A stretch of DNA of 64,000 bases from Onchidella celtica (taxonomy: Eukaryota > Mollusca > Gastropoda > Systellommatophora > Onchidiidae): contig OZ007569.1 in assembly GCA_963931925.1 (NCBI GenBank), forward strand, positions 6,234,507 through 6,298,506, in the 5' to 3' direction. Below the pieces are notes generated by a model, which was not told the DNA's origin, did no database searches, and was given only the letters and a program-made list of their open reading frames with translations. Positions 49,088-60,310 of this stretch are shown here, piece by piece. The stretch's first letter is position 1, and each line of letters begins with the position of its first letter. A program made the translations under genes and the position numbers.

Positions 49088-50460
49088 CATACCAACAATA
49101 TGTCAAGTTAGCCTCACAGATAAAGATTATTTCTCACCAAGAGGCGACATTATCATTATTGGTTTGTTTATCTATTTTGTACAATTCAGAAAAGCAAGAA
49201 ACAGAGTAATAAGATATATGTTTATGATGCAATACGATGGCTTACAGCACAATCTTTTATTCACTACAAAATCTGGAGTGCCTTACTCCACATGAAAACA
49301 AAAAGATAGTATGACACCTACACAAGCTTTTAAAAACCAACCCACAACTAAAAACATGGCATGTCCTTTGACTGGACTCATTTCATACTGTTGGTAGTAG
49401 GACAAAACGAGATCATTGATATGGATAAGTCAGCTTTCAATTAAGAGATGAGAAAATCAAGTATCTAAAATTTCTACTGCCAAACTTCCTTCACAAGTGA
49501 TCAGTTTATATGCCTATTAACACCCACAGTTCACAAGTACGGGACACATTTTCGAGGTTATCATCTGAATATATCATAATTGTAGCATGATTAGTGCAGA
49601 TAATAATTGTTAAAGTGTTACTGACGTTTATAATGATGGCTGGTTTCACTGACATAGTGTGATGTATGAAAAGATGAAGGAATAGGAAAGGAAATAATAG
49701 TTGCAAAACAATTTTGACATGATTTATTACATTACATTCTCAAAAATATTTCATTCTCTCCCTCTCTCTCGAGCAGCTAAAGCTTTTTTCATTTATTTAT
49801 TATTGTTATTGCAAGAATTATGTGTTGGAATTACAAATAAGCAATGGCCTCATTATTCATCGTTCAAGAGCCTTGAAATTATCAAATCATAATGTTTCTG
49901 ACGTATCGATAGAATAGTGTAACATTTCCAAATTTTACGACACTGAAAATATTTGTCCAGATTTAGCATAGGTGAAGCGAAACCCCCAGGACGTAATAAT
50001 CATAATATTTAACTCATGTTTAAAGGTACAATCACACTGTGTTTATAACAGTTTATTGGCACCAAGAATTATTTTTAAAACCCTCAGACGACAACAAATC
50101 CCCACAAAGTACGGAAGAAGAGGGATGAGCAGATTCAAGTCAAAAGTTTTCTTTTTTTTTCTTTTTCTTTTTATTCTTCGGGTGGTTTGTCTGAGCTTTC
50201 TTGATAAACTTGTATTTCATTGTCATTCATGATTTTTTAGCAGTTGTTATGATTGTTTTGCCCCGCACTTATGTTTCATGACATTATTAAAGAGAACAAG
50301 AAGGCAAACCCAGATATATCCCGTACTTAATATAAGTACCACTATTAGCAGACTTGCTGTAAACACTCATCATGAATTAGACTGCACATTCGTAACTTTA
50401 AAATGAATATTAAAGAACTCTTTTTGCAGCTCGAAAATTTTTCACCTATTGCAACCCGCT
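49088..50460. other. Spacer between SOS and AIDA; nothing recognised
   Basis: AT-rich DNA between the divergent SOS and AIDA genes. No exon homology, RNA gene or terminal-repeat element was seen. Short runs of CT (about 49760) and T (about 50150) are the only low-complexity features. Confidence 0.5.
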
Positions 50461-50591
50461 AAAAAAGCCGATACTCTAGTTATTTCCGGTCGTGGTTTGT
50501 TTACATATGATACTGGTGTGAGAAATGAGACAGGGTTATGGATACCTACGGATACTCTTTATTATTGAGTGCGATGAACAAAGCATGAGAA
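50461..50591 (+). promoter_or_regulatory. AIDA upstream region with overlapping upstream ORFs
   Basis: TTCCGG at 50484-50489 is an ETS-type core. Two upstream ATGs may be in the leader. One at 50525 opens a 24-codon frame ending at 50599, overlapping the AIDA start. One at 50538 opens a 16-codon frame ending at 50588. If transcription starts upstream of them they would be expected to dampen AIDA translation. The start site is unknown. Confidence 0.35.
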
Positions 50592-53500
50592 ATGAATAAC
50601 GACTCGAATGCTGAGTCTTTAATTGAATCATGGAGAAATGCCTTCAAAAGAGCAGCGGACTACGATGCATGGGGGCAGCCAGTCGAAGCTATCGAAGTTT
50701 ATCGGAGGTGACCTGCCTGCGGGTTGAATTCCTACTCCTAGGCTTAGATCTTGATCTAATCCAAATCTAGATCTAGACTATTTATCATTATCAAAAAAAA
50801 ACAAAAACAACTGTGCCTCTGATTATGCCAGAATTCAAGTCCTGTTGACATAAGCAGTGCGGTCCAAATAGAAGAAAGAGTGATGAAACTGCATGGGTTA
50901 CAAGTATAGTTCAGAAACTAGTCTAGCTCTAATCCTGTTTACAGCATAGATCTAGGCCCACTCACAGGAAAAGTGTGGTAAATTATAATACAGAGCGGAT
51001 TTTTTTAATGGGGGGGGGGGGATGAATATAAAATAATCATGGGTTAAATTCATGGATCTACATGAAAATTACACAAAGGAATGACGTTGTTCCTGCATAA
51101 GTTTGATGATTATGAAATCACACCGACATCAGTTTGAGGTAGGGACACCGCCCCACAGTAATCTTGCCAACCCTGCAGGAATCTTATACAAATCTACATC
51201 GGATATGCTGGCTGGGTTTTTTATTTTACTATTTTCCTTTTTTATTGTTATTATTATTATTATTATATTACTTCCTGAGTCAACCAGTGACCTCGTTTAA
51301 TATTACCATCTTGGTGGAGAAAGTTTCAATTGCAGCTTATTGAGAACAGAAAGTAACAGTAGTCTTTAACACTTTTCCATCATATCCCGCCGATCGGCGA
51401 GTACCACGCACTTGTCCTTGCGTCACATCCCACCGATCAGCGAGTGTGTACCTAGCGATCTTACACATTGTTGTAGTAGCTTCCCTTCTTGGTTTCCTCT
51501 TTTGGACTACGTTGTTCTGTATTAGAAAGTCTTTATCGGTACTTTTGGCGTGTTTTTGTGATACTGTACCGCCACTGACAGTCGTGAGAGGCAAAAACAA
51601 ACGCGTCAAACGATCAGTTTTTCAACATGACAGCGATTCTGGTGAAGACTTGCGTGATACTGTGAGTGATCATTCATTCGCAAGTTTCGATTTAGGAAGA
51701 AATAATGGTGTGGAAGGCATAGATATGCGCATGAGAGACTTCTCTGATGATAATTCGAGTAGCAGAACGAGGTCAGAATCGGATGGTGACATTGGTGACA
51801 ATGAAACCCAGGCCCAGGGGCCTAGACCTACACCAAATCAGCCTAGACCTAACCGCAATGGCTTCTTCTGGGATGATTATGACTACAGAGTCACATACAG
51901 CAATGAATGGTTAGGAGAGATCACCAGAAGAAGAATTAATATGTGTTTGAGAAGTCCTGAAAGTTTCGTGGAAAAATATCACCCCGTTGTTGAGAAATAA
52001 ATATTGTTTGACTACCACCTGATTTCACTTCTTGACAGCTTTCAGCCATGTTACAAAAGGGAAATTCCCAAAATTCCTATGCGATGGAAAAGTGTTAAAG
52101 TCAAAGTTTGTACATGATGGAATGGCTGGCTTTGGTGAAAGTGGTAAATTATGATACAGGGTGAGATAATAGAACATCAGTAGGCCTACCACATAACCAG
52201 CCAGTGGGGGCAATTTAAGTTCATATATATGTGTTCAGTATTTCTATTTTGACATGTCCGTCTTACATGGGAAGCATCACTTATACTAATTTCAGATCTT
52301 AATTAAAAGAAAAGAATGATTCTCAACACTTGATTAAGGCAGATTACTTTGGTAAACATGGTGTGTCCCAACACACATAAAATAATCTTTCTTTAACGTT
52401 AGAGTTTCCTTCCAGTGCACTGCGATGTACTCAAAATGCATTGAAGACATTTTGTATTGTTGCGACAGAAGTGATCTCTGTATGTCAATACATTTAATGC
52501 CTAGGATTTCAGTTTATGCAAGGCTCTTGCAAAAATGTACGACATGAAGCACTTAATAGGAATTATACTTACGACAGCTATAAAAACTTCAAAATGCTGA
52601 TTTACAATCATAATGGGACACATTATATCAGAGGACAGGCTGAATTCTTTCTAATGTCAAATTAATCTCCTGACAATAATTTTAATAAAACGAACTTCAG
52701 TATGGATGCATGCACACACATGCAGTCTGTAAACTACCTGATGAAAACTTAGTAAGGGTGTTATGGACGTAAATTTTGCATTTCATCTAAATCTTTCAAG
52801 ATGCTAAACAAAAAGACAAGCTGGCTAGAAGCCATTGAACAAATTTCCTACAAAACAGCACAAAAGAAAGGAGATAAGATGCAACAAACTGAACAAAATG
52901 CTTTTTGTTATCATGGCTTACCTACCGTTGGTTGGATGGAAATATATATATATATATAAAATATATCAATAAACTAATTTTCTGGATGTCAGAATAGTCT
53001 GAATTTAGTCTGGTCAGGAATAGATAATTCTTGAATATTTGAAAACTTCAAAAATTGTATTCCCCATTTCTCACACCAGAAAAAGTTATTTACAAGAGAC
53101 TGAAGTAAATTTGTTGATTAGGATAAGTTCTTTCAATCAGGGACTGGAAATTATGGTGCACCGTATTACTCTTCAGTGCTGGGAAAGGATGTACACCAAA
53201 TTTTCTCATTTTACATTTGTGTGTGTTAGATGGCTAGAATTATTTCTCGGTTTCACTGTCTCCTGACTGTTTCATATGAAAACCATATTTGTTCAAGTTT
53301 TTGGGTACTTTTGATTCAGGGGAGAAAAGCAGCTAATGATGAAGACGATTAGCATTAAGTTATAGAACTAGAAACAGAATAAGTGCCAGAAGTGGGTTAA
53401 ACTATAGCCAGTGATCTTTTCATGTGAACATTTTGTTAAGGTTAAATCCTTCTTGATCTTCTAACTTATAAAGTTATGAGATTTTCTTCACTTTCCAACA

Positions 53501-56500
53501 CGGGTTCTCTCTTGGTAAGCAATTCAGTACCATGAGCATTAAATGACACCATTGTCAAAATGATGATTGGCAAGGAAAAAATAAATATAGAAGATATCCT
53601 AAGAAAAGAAAAGTATCAAGCATCTGTGTGCTGACTGTGATATTGTAAAAATAACATGGTAAATTTATAAGAAAAGTTTTGCATACAACAGCATGTAAGT
53701 GGATGACTCTATCACGCTACAAGAGAACTATTTTTAACATTTGGACAAATTAAAAGCTGCCAAAAACATTTCTCATTATCTGAAGCAGCAAATGTTTCCC
53801 TCTTAACTCTTATAGAGAACTAGCTGAGTACCCCTTCGATGAACAGGTTTGTGTAGTTTTTTTTTGGGGGGGGGGGGGGGGGGAATAAAACTAAGACGCC
53901 TGTGAACTAAGAAAGGCATTAATGCTGCATAGATAGCTTATAAGAGAGATGCAACAACAAAGGACACCACTTCAGACCGAAAGGAATAAGAACAAAAGCC
54001 GAGATGCGTAGGGTCATCCCGAAAACTCAGCGACAGGACAGTGCAGTGGTGCGCACAGAAAATTTTCAGGAAGTGATGATGTCATAAAAACCTACAGCAT
54101 GCCAATGAGCCTGGTGAAAATTGGGGAAACAATAAAATTCCAATAAAAAAAACTACACCGATTGAGACTTCTATTAAAAATTGTGCACCCTTACATCCAT
54201 TCTGATGCACCATATAAAATTTGAAGTCTGAGTGTTGAGTAGTTCAGAAGCCTTTTGCAACGAAAAATCTCAAGTCCACAAATATATATAGTTTAGATAT
54301 CCACAGCAAGCATAGATGCTGTTGTCTCTCAAATAATCGTTGATTACACAGAATTACAAAGGGGAGTGATTTCATGAACGAAAGTTTTGTTACGTTCATA
54401 GTTTTATGCTGTAGACACTTCCATACACCATACGAGGGCAAAGTTTTGCCACTGCAACAGTCATGCAACCATTCCCAATGAAGTGAGGACAATTAAGTGC
54501 ATCAATTGGTCTAGTGATAATACCTTAAGTGAAGAAGACCCTAACATCATGTTCAGTCCATTTATATCCAGCGAGTACCTTCACCTTCACATCCTGCAAG
54601 CTTTCTAACAGATCAGGAAGTTACTCGTTTGTGCAGTTCTATTTATAATCGCATCTTGTATGACGTAAGATGAATGTTATTCTCTGTTGGTTTAACAACA
54701 GGACAATGCTCGCCCATTGGATTTCCCACACTTCTATGACTAAATAATGAAATGTGGTTTTTCTATAGTTTGTGTAGCAGTCTAAAGCTAAAAAATACTA
54801 GTCAAATTCATTTCTATTGATGTTAGATATTTTTTTTAGTGCAAAACTAACAACCGAAGTTTCATTTTTCAGATTGTCCAATCAGCTTCACAATCACAGC
54901 AACCGAAGTGATACACTCTTGTTTACAGAGAACCAAAAGGTACAAGTTATTCTAGTCACAATCTTTTTAGCCAGTTCTAAGCATTGAGACAATGGCGATG
55001 ACCGTGAAATAAAACATAACAGAAAACTTAGTCATTCTTCATTTATCCCTATTCTTTTTACCTGATCAAACAGAAATACAAATTTTAATTACTGAGAGAT
55101 ATAAATGTAGAAATGCCCAGGTAATTGGAGGAGGAAAATTTTTTTCATTTGCCGACATGAACATATTTTTTACTGCACAGCTGACCAGAGACATCTGTCT
55201 GCATTACAAAGCTCAACTACATCTTTTCAGGAAATCCATCCATTTTCTCTTTAGTTCATCAGAAACTCTTACTGTTTTGTTGATAAGAATTATGGTTTTT
55301 GAATTACACATACTTTCATTATTTTTTAAAGCTAAGGCGAGGAGCATTGCGGTCTTTTTCACTGCCTTTTTTCTCTGGTTTCTGCAGAAAACTCTTGAGA
55401 AGATAGCTCTTTGTCTTGATTCCAGAAGTAGAGCTCTGCAAGCAAATGTAAGTCAGTGAACCCTCTTTACAAACGCTGACTTCCAGGAGGGATAAAGATA
55501 CAGCTTTTATTTCTATCAATCATTGATTTCTGATGTACAGTGGGCGAATCAATTTCAATCATTTTTTAAAATTTGGCATTGTTTGAGCTGTTATTAAGGC
55601 CTCTCTATAAATGTGTGTGATTTGCATGAACGGGCTAGTTTAATGTAAAAATTGTATCATCGAATGAAGGGTGTAGGCAGGAAAAGGGTGAATTGAAACA
55701 GAGAGAGAGAGAAATAATAAATTAATTATGAATGGGTAAAATAGGTAAGTTACAGATAATCTAACTAAGGGGGCAGAGAGTAATGTGTATGTTATATTTA
55801 TTTGTTGTTTTTTTTATAGTACAGAAACCATTGTGTAAAGTATCTGACAATCCACCTCAGGGGTCAGTCAAACTTAGTGCTCTGCAGGCCATAGGTTGCT
55901 CATGTCTAGTTTAAGAGATGATAAAGATGGTAAACTTGATGATTTTACAGCAAACCTGTAAACTAAGCGCCTAGTATATTATTATATTTTTACTTTCTTT
56001 ACATCAGAGTGAAGCAATGAAAAACAACACGTGTGCGAGTCATTCTTTTTTTTTCTGTCAGTTAAATATAAGTATCTGATATATTTCTCTGCTTTCAAAA
56101 TGGTGTTGGAGTTTCATTACCTGTACATGATAAGAGTGACAGATTGAAAATGATTGATTAACTGGAATGAGAGGAAAGATTATGAGAAATGGTCAAAAAT
56201 AATGCTCAGAACGATATACTTTTGTCATTTTGTTTTCGACACAGCAAGGCAAAAAAAAACCTTAAAACCACAAAATACAATGTATAACACTTACACATCT
56301 TTTGTTTCAGGCATCAAACAATGTAGATGGCATTTCATTGGATGATCTTTCACGTTTGGAGAAAAGTAAGGGCTTTGTACATTTTATCAGAGTGCTGATT
56401 TGCATTAAGAATGTGAATAGGAAAAACTATTTTCTGAACTCAGAAAAACATGTGTACTTTACAGCATGGACCTTTTCCGGTTAGATTTTTAATACGAGCC

Positions 56501-59500
56501 TTTTCCGGTTAGATCTTTAACTTCACTTTTATCTGATCTTACATTTAGGCATCTGAGGGCTGAAAGCTAGCCCAAAGAGAGATAACGAAAAACTGTGAGA
56601 GGTGCAAAGTGACCGTTATCGTGCCGTCACGCCATTAAACCCAAACTCAAACTTGCAAAAGTTAATTTGCTGGAGCTTGTTTAATAGAAAAAAATAAAGT
56701 TGAGCCTTTGAATGGTCAGGCATTGTGGTGATACTTTTTTCAGTTTTAATGATTCATAAATGCCTGTCTTAGTACAGATTTAGAATTTGGTGAGTAAATA
56801 CTGTAATCAAATAGTTTAGAAAAATTCTGTCAATAATTCCAAATTCTTTGGGAACCGAATGACACGTTACATTACAATCTTTGACATAATTTGCCTTGAG
56901 TCACTTGTGGCCTCATGGTTTTGAAATTTTTACAATGATTAATGCCATTGTCACCTTTATTACAGCTCTACAAAACCTCCTAGGTTTCCCTGGATCTTCA
57001 CCAAAGTTTCCAGTGGATTTGTCAGTGGCGTCCACGCAACTTCAAAAGCTTGCATTAACCAGGTAATATGTTTTTCAGTTTGTCTCCATTTCACATACAG
57101 GAGTATCGGCGACTGTGGTGGTTTTGAATTACCTTATCGCTGCTCATAAGGAGATCTACATTCTCACAAATGGAAGTATCAATATATCTTTCATAGTTTC
57201 TAAGTTCTGAGCAGAAATGTTTTTGCCCAATCTTGTTTGTCCTTGAGAAATCTCACGCTCACCGAAACTGTGAAACATTCTCCTGTAAAAGGAGAAAATT
57301 GATGATCCACCAGTGCATGAGATGGACGACATATTGATAAGGAGATGATTCAGAATTTTCAAGGACTAGAACTTAATTCGTACCAGAAGGAAGATTTGTT
57401 TTACACTCCTTATGTTATTTAAAACTTCTGGAACCTAGAAGATCATTTAACTTAGTTTGTCCTTTTCTTCTTTTGAAGAATTTATGACATGCAGTTATCT
57501 TTGCAGACTTCCCTCATATCAGCATGCTATAGTATTATGCAAAACATTATGATAATGTTAGTTGTTCTGTTGCAGAAAAACAATCTTAAATAAACTGGAA
57601 TTAGCAGTGACCTAAAATCTGTAAATATCTACCAGGCAAAGGTATCAAGTGTGATGGCATGGGTTTGCTAGCATGCTAACGATAATTGATCCGTGACAGT
57701 GTTGTTATGGATATTACCATCTGCATGGAAGTGTTGTTGTTGTCTAGTCTTAAATATAATAAACACATCCAGTGAGTGATAGTGGAACAGAGATTTCAAT
57801 AGAACTGAGTCTGGAACATTTTTTCACTTCAGAAAGAAAAAAAACACAGACTGAAATTTAAGGGGGGAAAAAAAAGGAATGAGGTCTTGTTTTACATCTA
57901 TTGAATATTCTTCTAACATACAGTTGATGTCATTTCAAGTTTCCATAAAGCTGGTTCTGATAAAGAATGGGCTTCCTTCGCACTATTCTTAATCGTCCAG
58001 CTGCTTGTCCGATCATCCTTAGTCGTAAAATTTGAGAAGTTGACATTTAATGTGGCTCACCTGAATTCTACAAATGGCGTATTCTCTAGGAATGCAACAA
58101 ACAGAGCAAGACATAGAAGTTTGTCTTTACCATCTGCTGTTGCCACATCAATGCATTCTAGCTAGATGTAAGCCATGTATTATTGAGTTTCTACACCCTG
58201 TTGCTTCATGTGTTATACCTGTTAATAAGCTGTGATTGCTCATGTTGTAAGAAATATGATGTGTGTATGCGCTCTTGATCTTATGCTCTGTGAAAATGAA
58301 TAAATTGATCTTATCTTATCAATCAGTATCTGTCATGGAATGACACTGTTTTCATTTACCTTGATTTACCTCATATATTATATTCCTTTTTCAGCCCAAA
58401 CAGAGCTGATTCCCCAAACGATGATGAAGTGTCCATGAAAAAAGGTAAGAAATTTGTTTCCTTCTTGCATTACTGATTACCCCCCTTTATCTCTACCCAA
58501 TGAAAAACACTGTGTGTCCTTCAGAGCACTGATCACTTAGTCTAATTATGTATTTTCCTAATGTTTAAGTATAAATGCCTATTCATGCCAGAGATCCATA
58601 TCTGTCCCATTTGCATCATACATCTACGTTAGTGAACTGATGGGTGTCCAAACCCAACATCTGTGTTCTGATAAGGCTTTGAACATGGACACCAAAACAA
58701 AAATTTAGTTTTGTTATTGTTGAAACAGTAACGTAAAAGTTAAGAAAAAACAGTCATACTAGACACATCACAAATATTCTCAACACAAATTGTCTGGAGA
58801 ATATTGCTTTTGATGCCATAAATTTTGGCAAAGAAGAAAAGTGTATGGAGTACATTAGAATGAGACTGGAAACATCTGACAATTTACTTTGAATGATAGC
58901 GTCTCATATCCAGAAAGAAACTACTCATGTCTGGAAATCTCTTTTGGCCCAGGAATCCCTTACCATAACAAAAAACTGATTCAAATATAGAAATACACAA
59001 ATGTTGACAGAAGAATTTTTAGTGCAACAATAAAACTGAAAATGGACGTGAAGTTGGAGGACATAATGACACAAGACTTTTGATGTGAACACTTCAAGGC
59101 AGTATGTTGAATTTCTTATTGGATTTGACAGAAGTCTCAACCCTTGTCATAACTACAACTGAATGTTTCATCAGAAGTTCTTTACATGAAGTTTGTTTGG
59201 TACTTTCTATCAGAAATATGAGCTTTTTATGTATACTAGTCAATGTACCCTATCTTCGAACGGTGAGTGGCAAACTGAGCACATGTCTTGTTTACTTTCA
59301 AGCAGGCCACGCTCAAAGAAGATGGCATATTCGATACTGTGTATCGGTTTTGCTAGCGCCCAGCAAAGAGGTTGCGGAATCGCCATCCATAACAATCATA
59401 TAAACATACATCACGGCATTCATGCAGCTCGACAGGATAAAAAACAGTAGGCCTAGGCCTAGATATATCAAAATTGTGAGTGTCTCGCTTTAAAGGCCAT

Positions 59501-60270
59501 GAAATGCTTAGACGCAAAATAACATTCTTCGATACTGAGTATCGATTGCTACACCCATACGCAATACTCTAACAATCATAAAAACTACACCAGGAATTTA
59601 GTCCGGGTTTAAACGTTAAGGCGTTTCACAGTTTTCAAAAATATATAAGACGTGGTCAAACGCAAAAACTAAGCCAGCTATGCAACTCAGCATTATCAAA
59701 AACGGTAGTATGCAAACTTTCAAGTGTCTAGCTTGAATGGCCATGAAATGCATACGCGTCACAGACAGTTTACCCCCTGCTCTCATTATTATAAGATGTG
59801 TAGAAGTTCTTAAAAACACAACAACACGTGTATTTGCAATGAAAATGCTTTACCAGGAAGAGTGCATTGTTCTTGAGGGCTTTCTTGTTCATGCCCAGTA
59901 AGTGTTTCAGTAAGAAGGGTTTGTTGTCCTTGTTGAAGTTTGACTTTACCCAGGCATCAAACTAGGCAACACTACTTTTGTCCCAATCCTAACCTCAGCC
60001 CATAGGAACAACTATCCCTCACAAATCTCTTTCATTTATAAAATCATAGGTTTAAAATATTTGTTCAGAACCAAAAGAAGACAAAAGGCAAACAACAACA
60101 AAATGACATTGATTCCAGTTGTAATTCTGTTTCTGTTCCAGGTGCTGGTACACTTCTGCCAAAACCACTGCCAATTACAGGAAAGTCTCTGCTGACCATC
60201 GCAATAGAACACATCAATCTGAAGGATGCAAGCCAGTACCTAGACCCATATATCACCATATCTGTGAAAG
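50592..60270 (+). CDS. AIDA: AIDA (axin interactor, dorsalization-associated), N-terminal domain and start of C2 domain; 3' end off window
   Basis: Exons: 50592-50707, 54873-54939, 55388-55447, 56311-56365, 56966-57062, 58395-58444 and 60142-60270. They total 574 nt, or 191 residues, and all join in frame. Residues 1-38 (SWRNAFKRAADYDAWGQPVE) match the vertebrate N-terminus (RWG.SFRRGADFDSWGQLVEA). Exon 3 gives KIALCLDSRSRALQ. Exon 7 opens the lipid-binding C2 domain with GTLLPKPLP and DASQYLDPYITISVKG (human DAGQCIDPYITVSVK). AIDA binds Axin, blocks Axin-driven JNK signalling in dorsoventral patterning, and acts in ER-associated degradation of lipid-synthesis enzymes. The donor after exon 7 reads AAAG then GCAAGA, a GC-type donor. 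The remaining C2 exons lie beyond the right edge. Introns carry a TTAA element, R1 copy C, R4 copy B and the LINE-derived 54-bp array. Confidence 0.93.
51366..52098 (+). mobile_element. TTAA-flanked piggyBac-like element, 733 bp
   Basis: The left end is TTAACACTTTTCCATC. The right end is GATGGAAAAGTGTTAA. The 12-bp termini are perfectly inverted and sit on TTAA. Near the left end a subterminal 18-bp motif occurs twice (CCCGCCGATCGGCGAGT at 51385 and CCCACCGATCAGCGAGT at 51428), as expected for transposase-binding repeats. It carries a 184-codon ORF but not a full transposase, so it is probably an internal-deletion derivative. It lies in AIDA intron 1. Confidence 0.7.
51446..52000 (+). pseudogene. 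Remnant ORF of piggyBac-like element (acidic N-terminal region only)
   Basis: A 184-codon open frame. The first ~50 residues are hydrophobic and probably untranslated leader. From about residue 48 it has a basic patch (RGKNKRVKRS), then acidic/Ser-rich text (DSDSGEDLRDTVSD; SDGDIGDNE), a Pro-rich linker and FFWDDYDYRVTYSNEWLG. Basic-acidic N-termini of this kind precede the DDE domain in piggyBac transposases, but no DDE or Cys-rich domain follows before the stop. I do not recognise a close homologue. A small domesticated protein is a less likely alternative. Confidence 0.5.
53818..54299 (+). repeat. Dispersed repeat family R1, copy C (diverged)
   Basis: Begins AACTAGCTGAGTACCCCTTC and ends with CAAGTCCACAAATATATATA and GTTTAGATA, like copies A and B. 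The last ~180 bp are nearly identical to them and the middle is divergent, with a run of about 18 G at 53866-53883. It lies in AIDA intron 1. Confidence 0.7.
57085..57350 (+). repeat. Dispersed repeat family R4, copy B
   Basis: A diverged copy of 14880-15175, aligned through CTCCATTTCACA, GGAGATCTACATTCTCACAA, TTCTCCTGTAAAAGGAGAAA and GAGATGGACGACA. It is non-coding and lies in AIDA intron 5. Confidence 0.55.
59325..59600 (+). repeat. Diverged two-copy direct repeat
   Basis: ATTCGATACTGTGTATCG followed by AACAATCATATAAAC (about 59329-59408) recurs as TTCGATACTGAGTATCG followed by AACAATCATAAAAAC (about 59527-59586). Each GATACTG-GTATCG core is also a short palindrome. It is non-coding and lies in AIDA intron 6. 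Confidence 0.45.
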
Positions 60271-60301
60271 GCAAGAAAAGCACATTTTTACTTATCACCA
60301 A

Positions 60302-60310
60302 TTCTGATTT
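60302..60310. repeat. Target-site duplication, left copy (LINE tail in AIDA intron 7)
   Basis: TTCTGATTT directly abuts the CAT/ATG-repeat tail of the minus-strand LINE. The identical 9-mer at 63962-63970 abuts its 5' truncation point. Confidence 0.65.
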
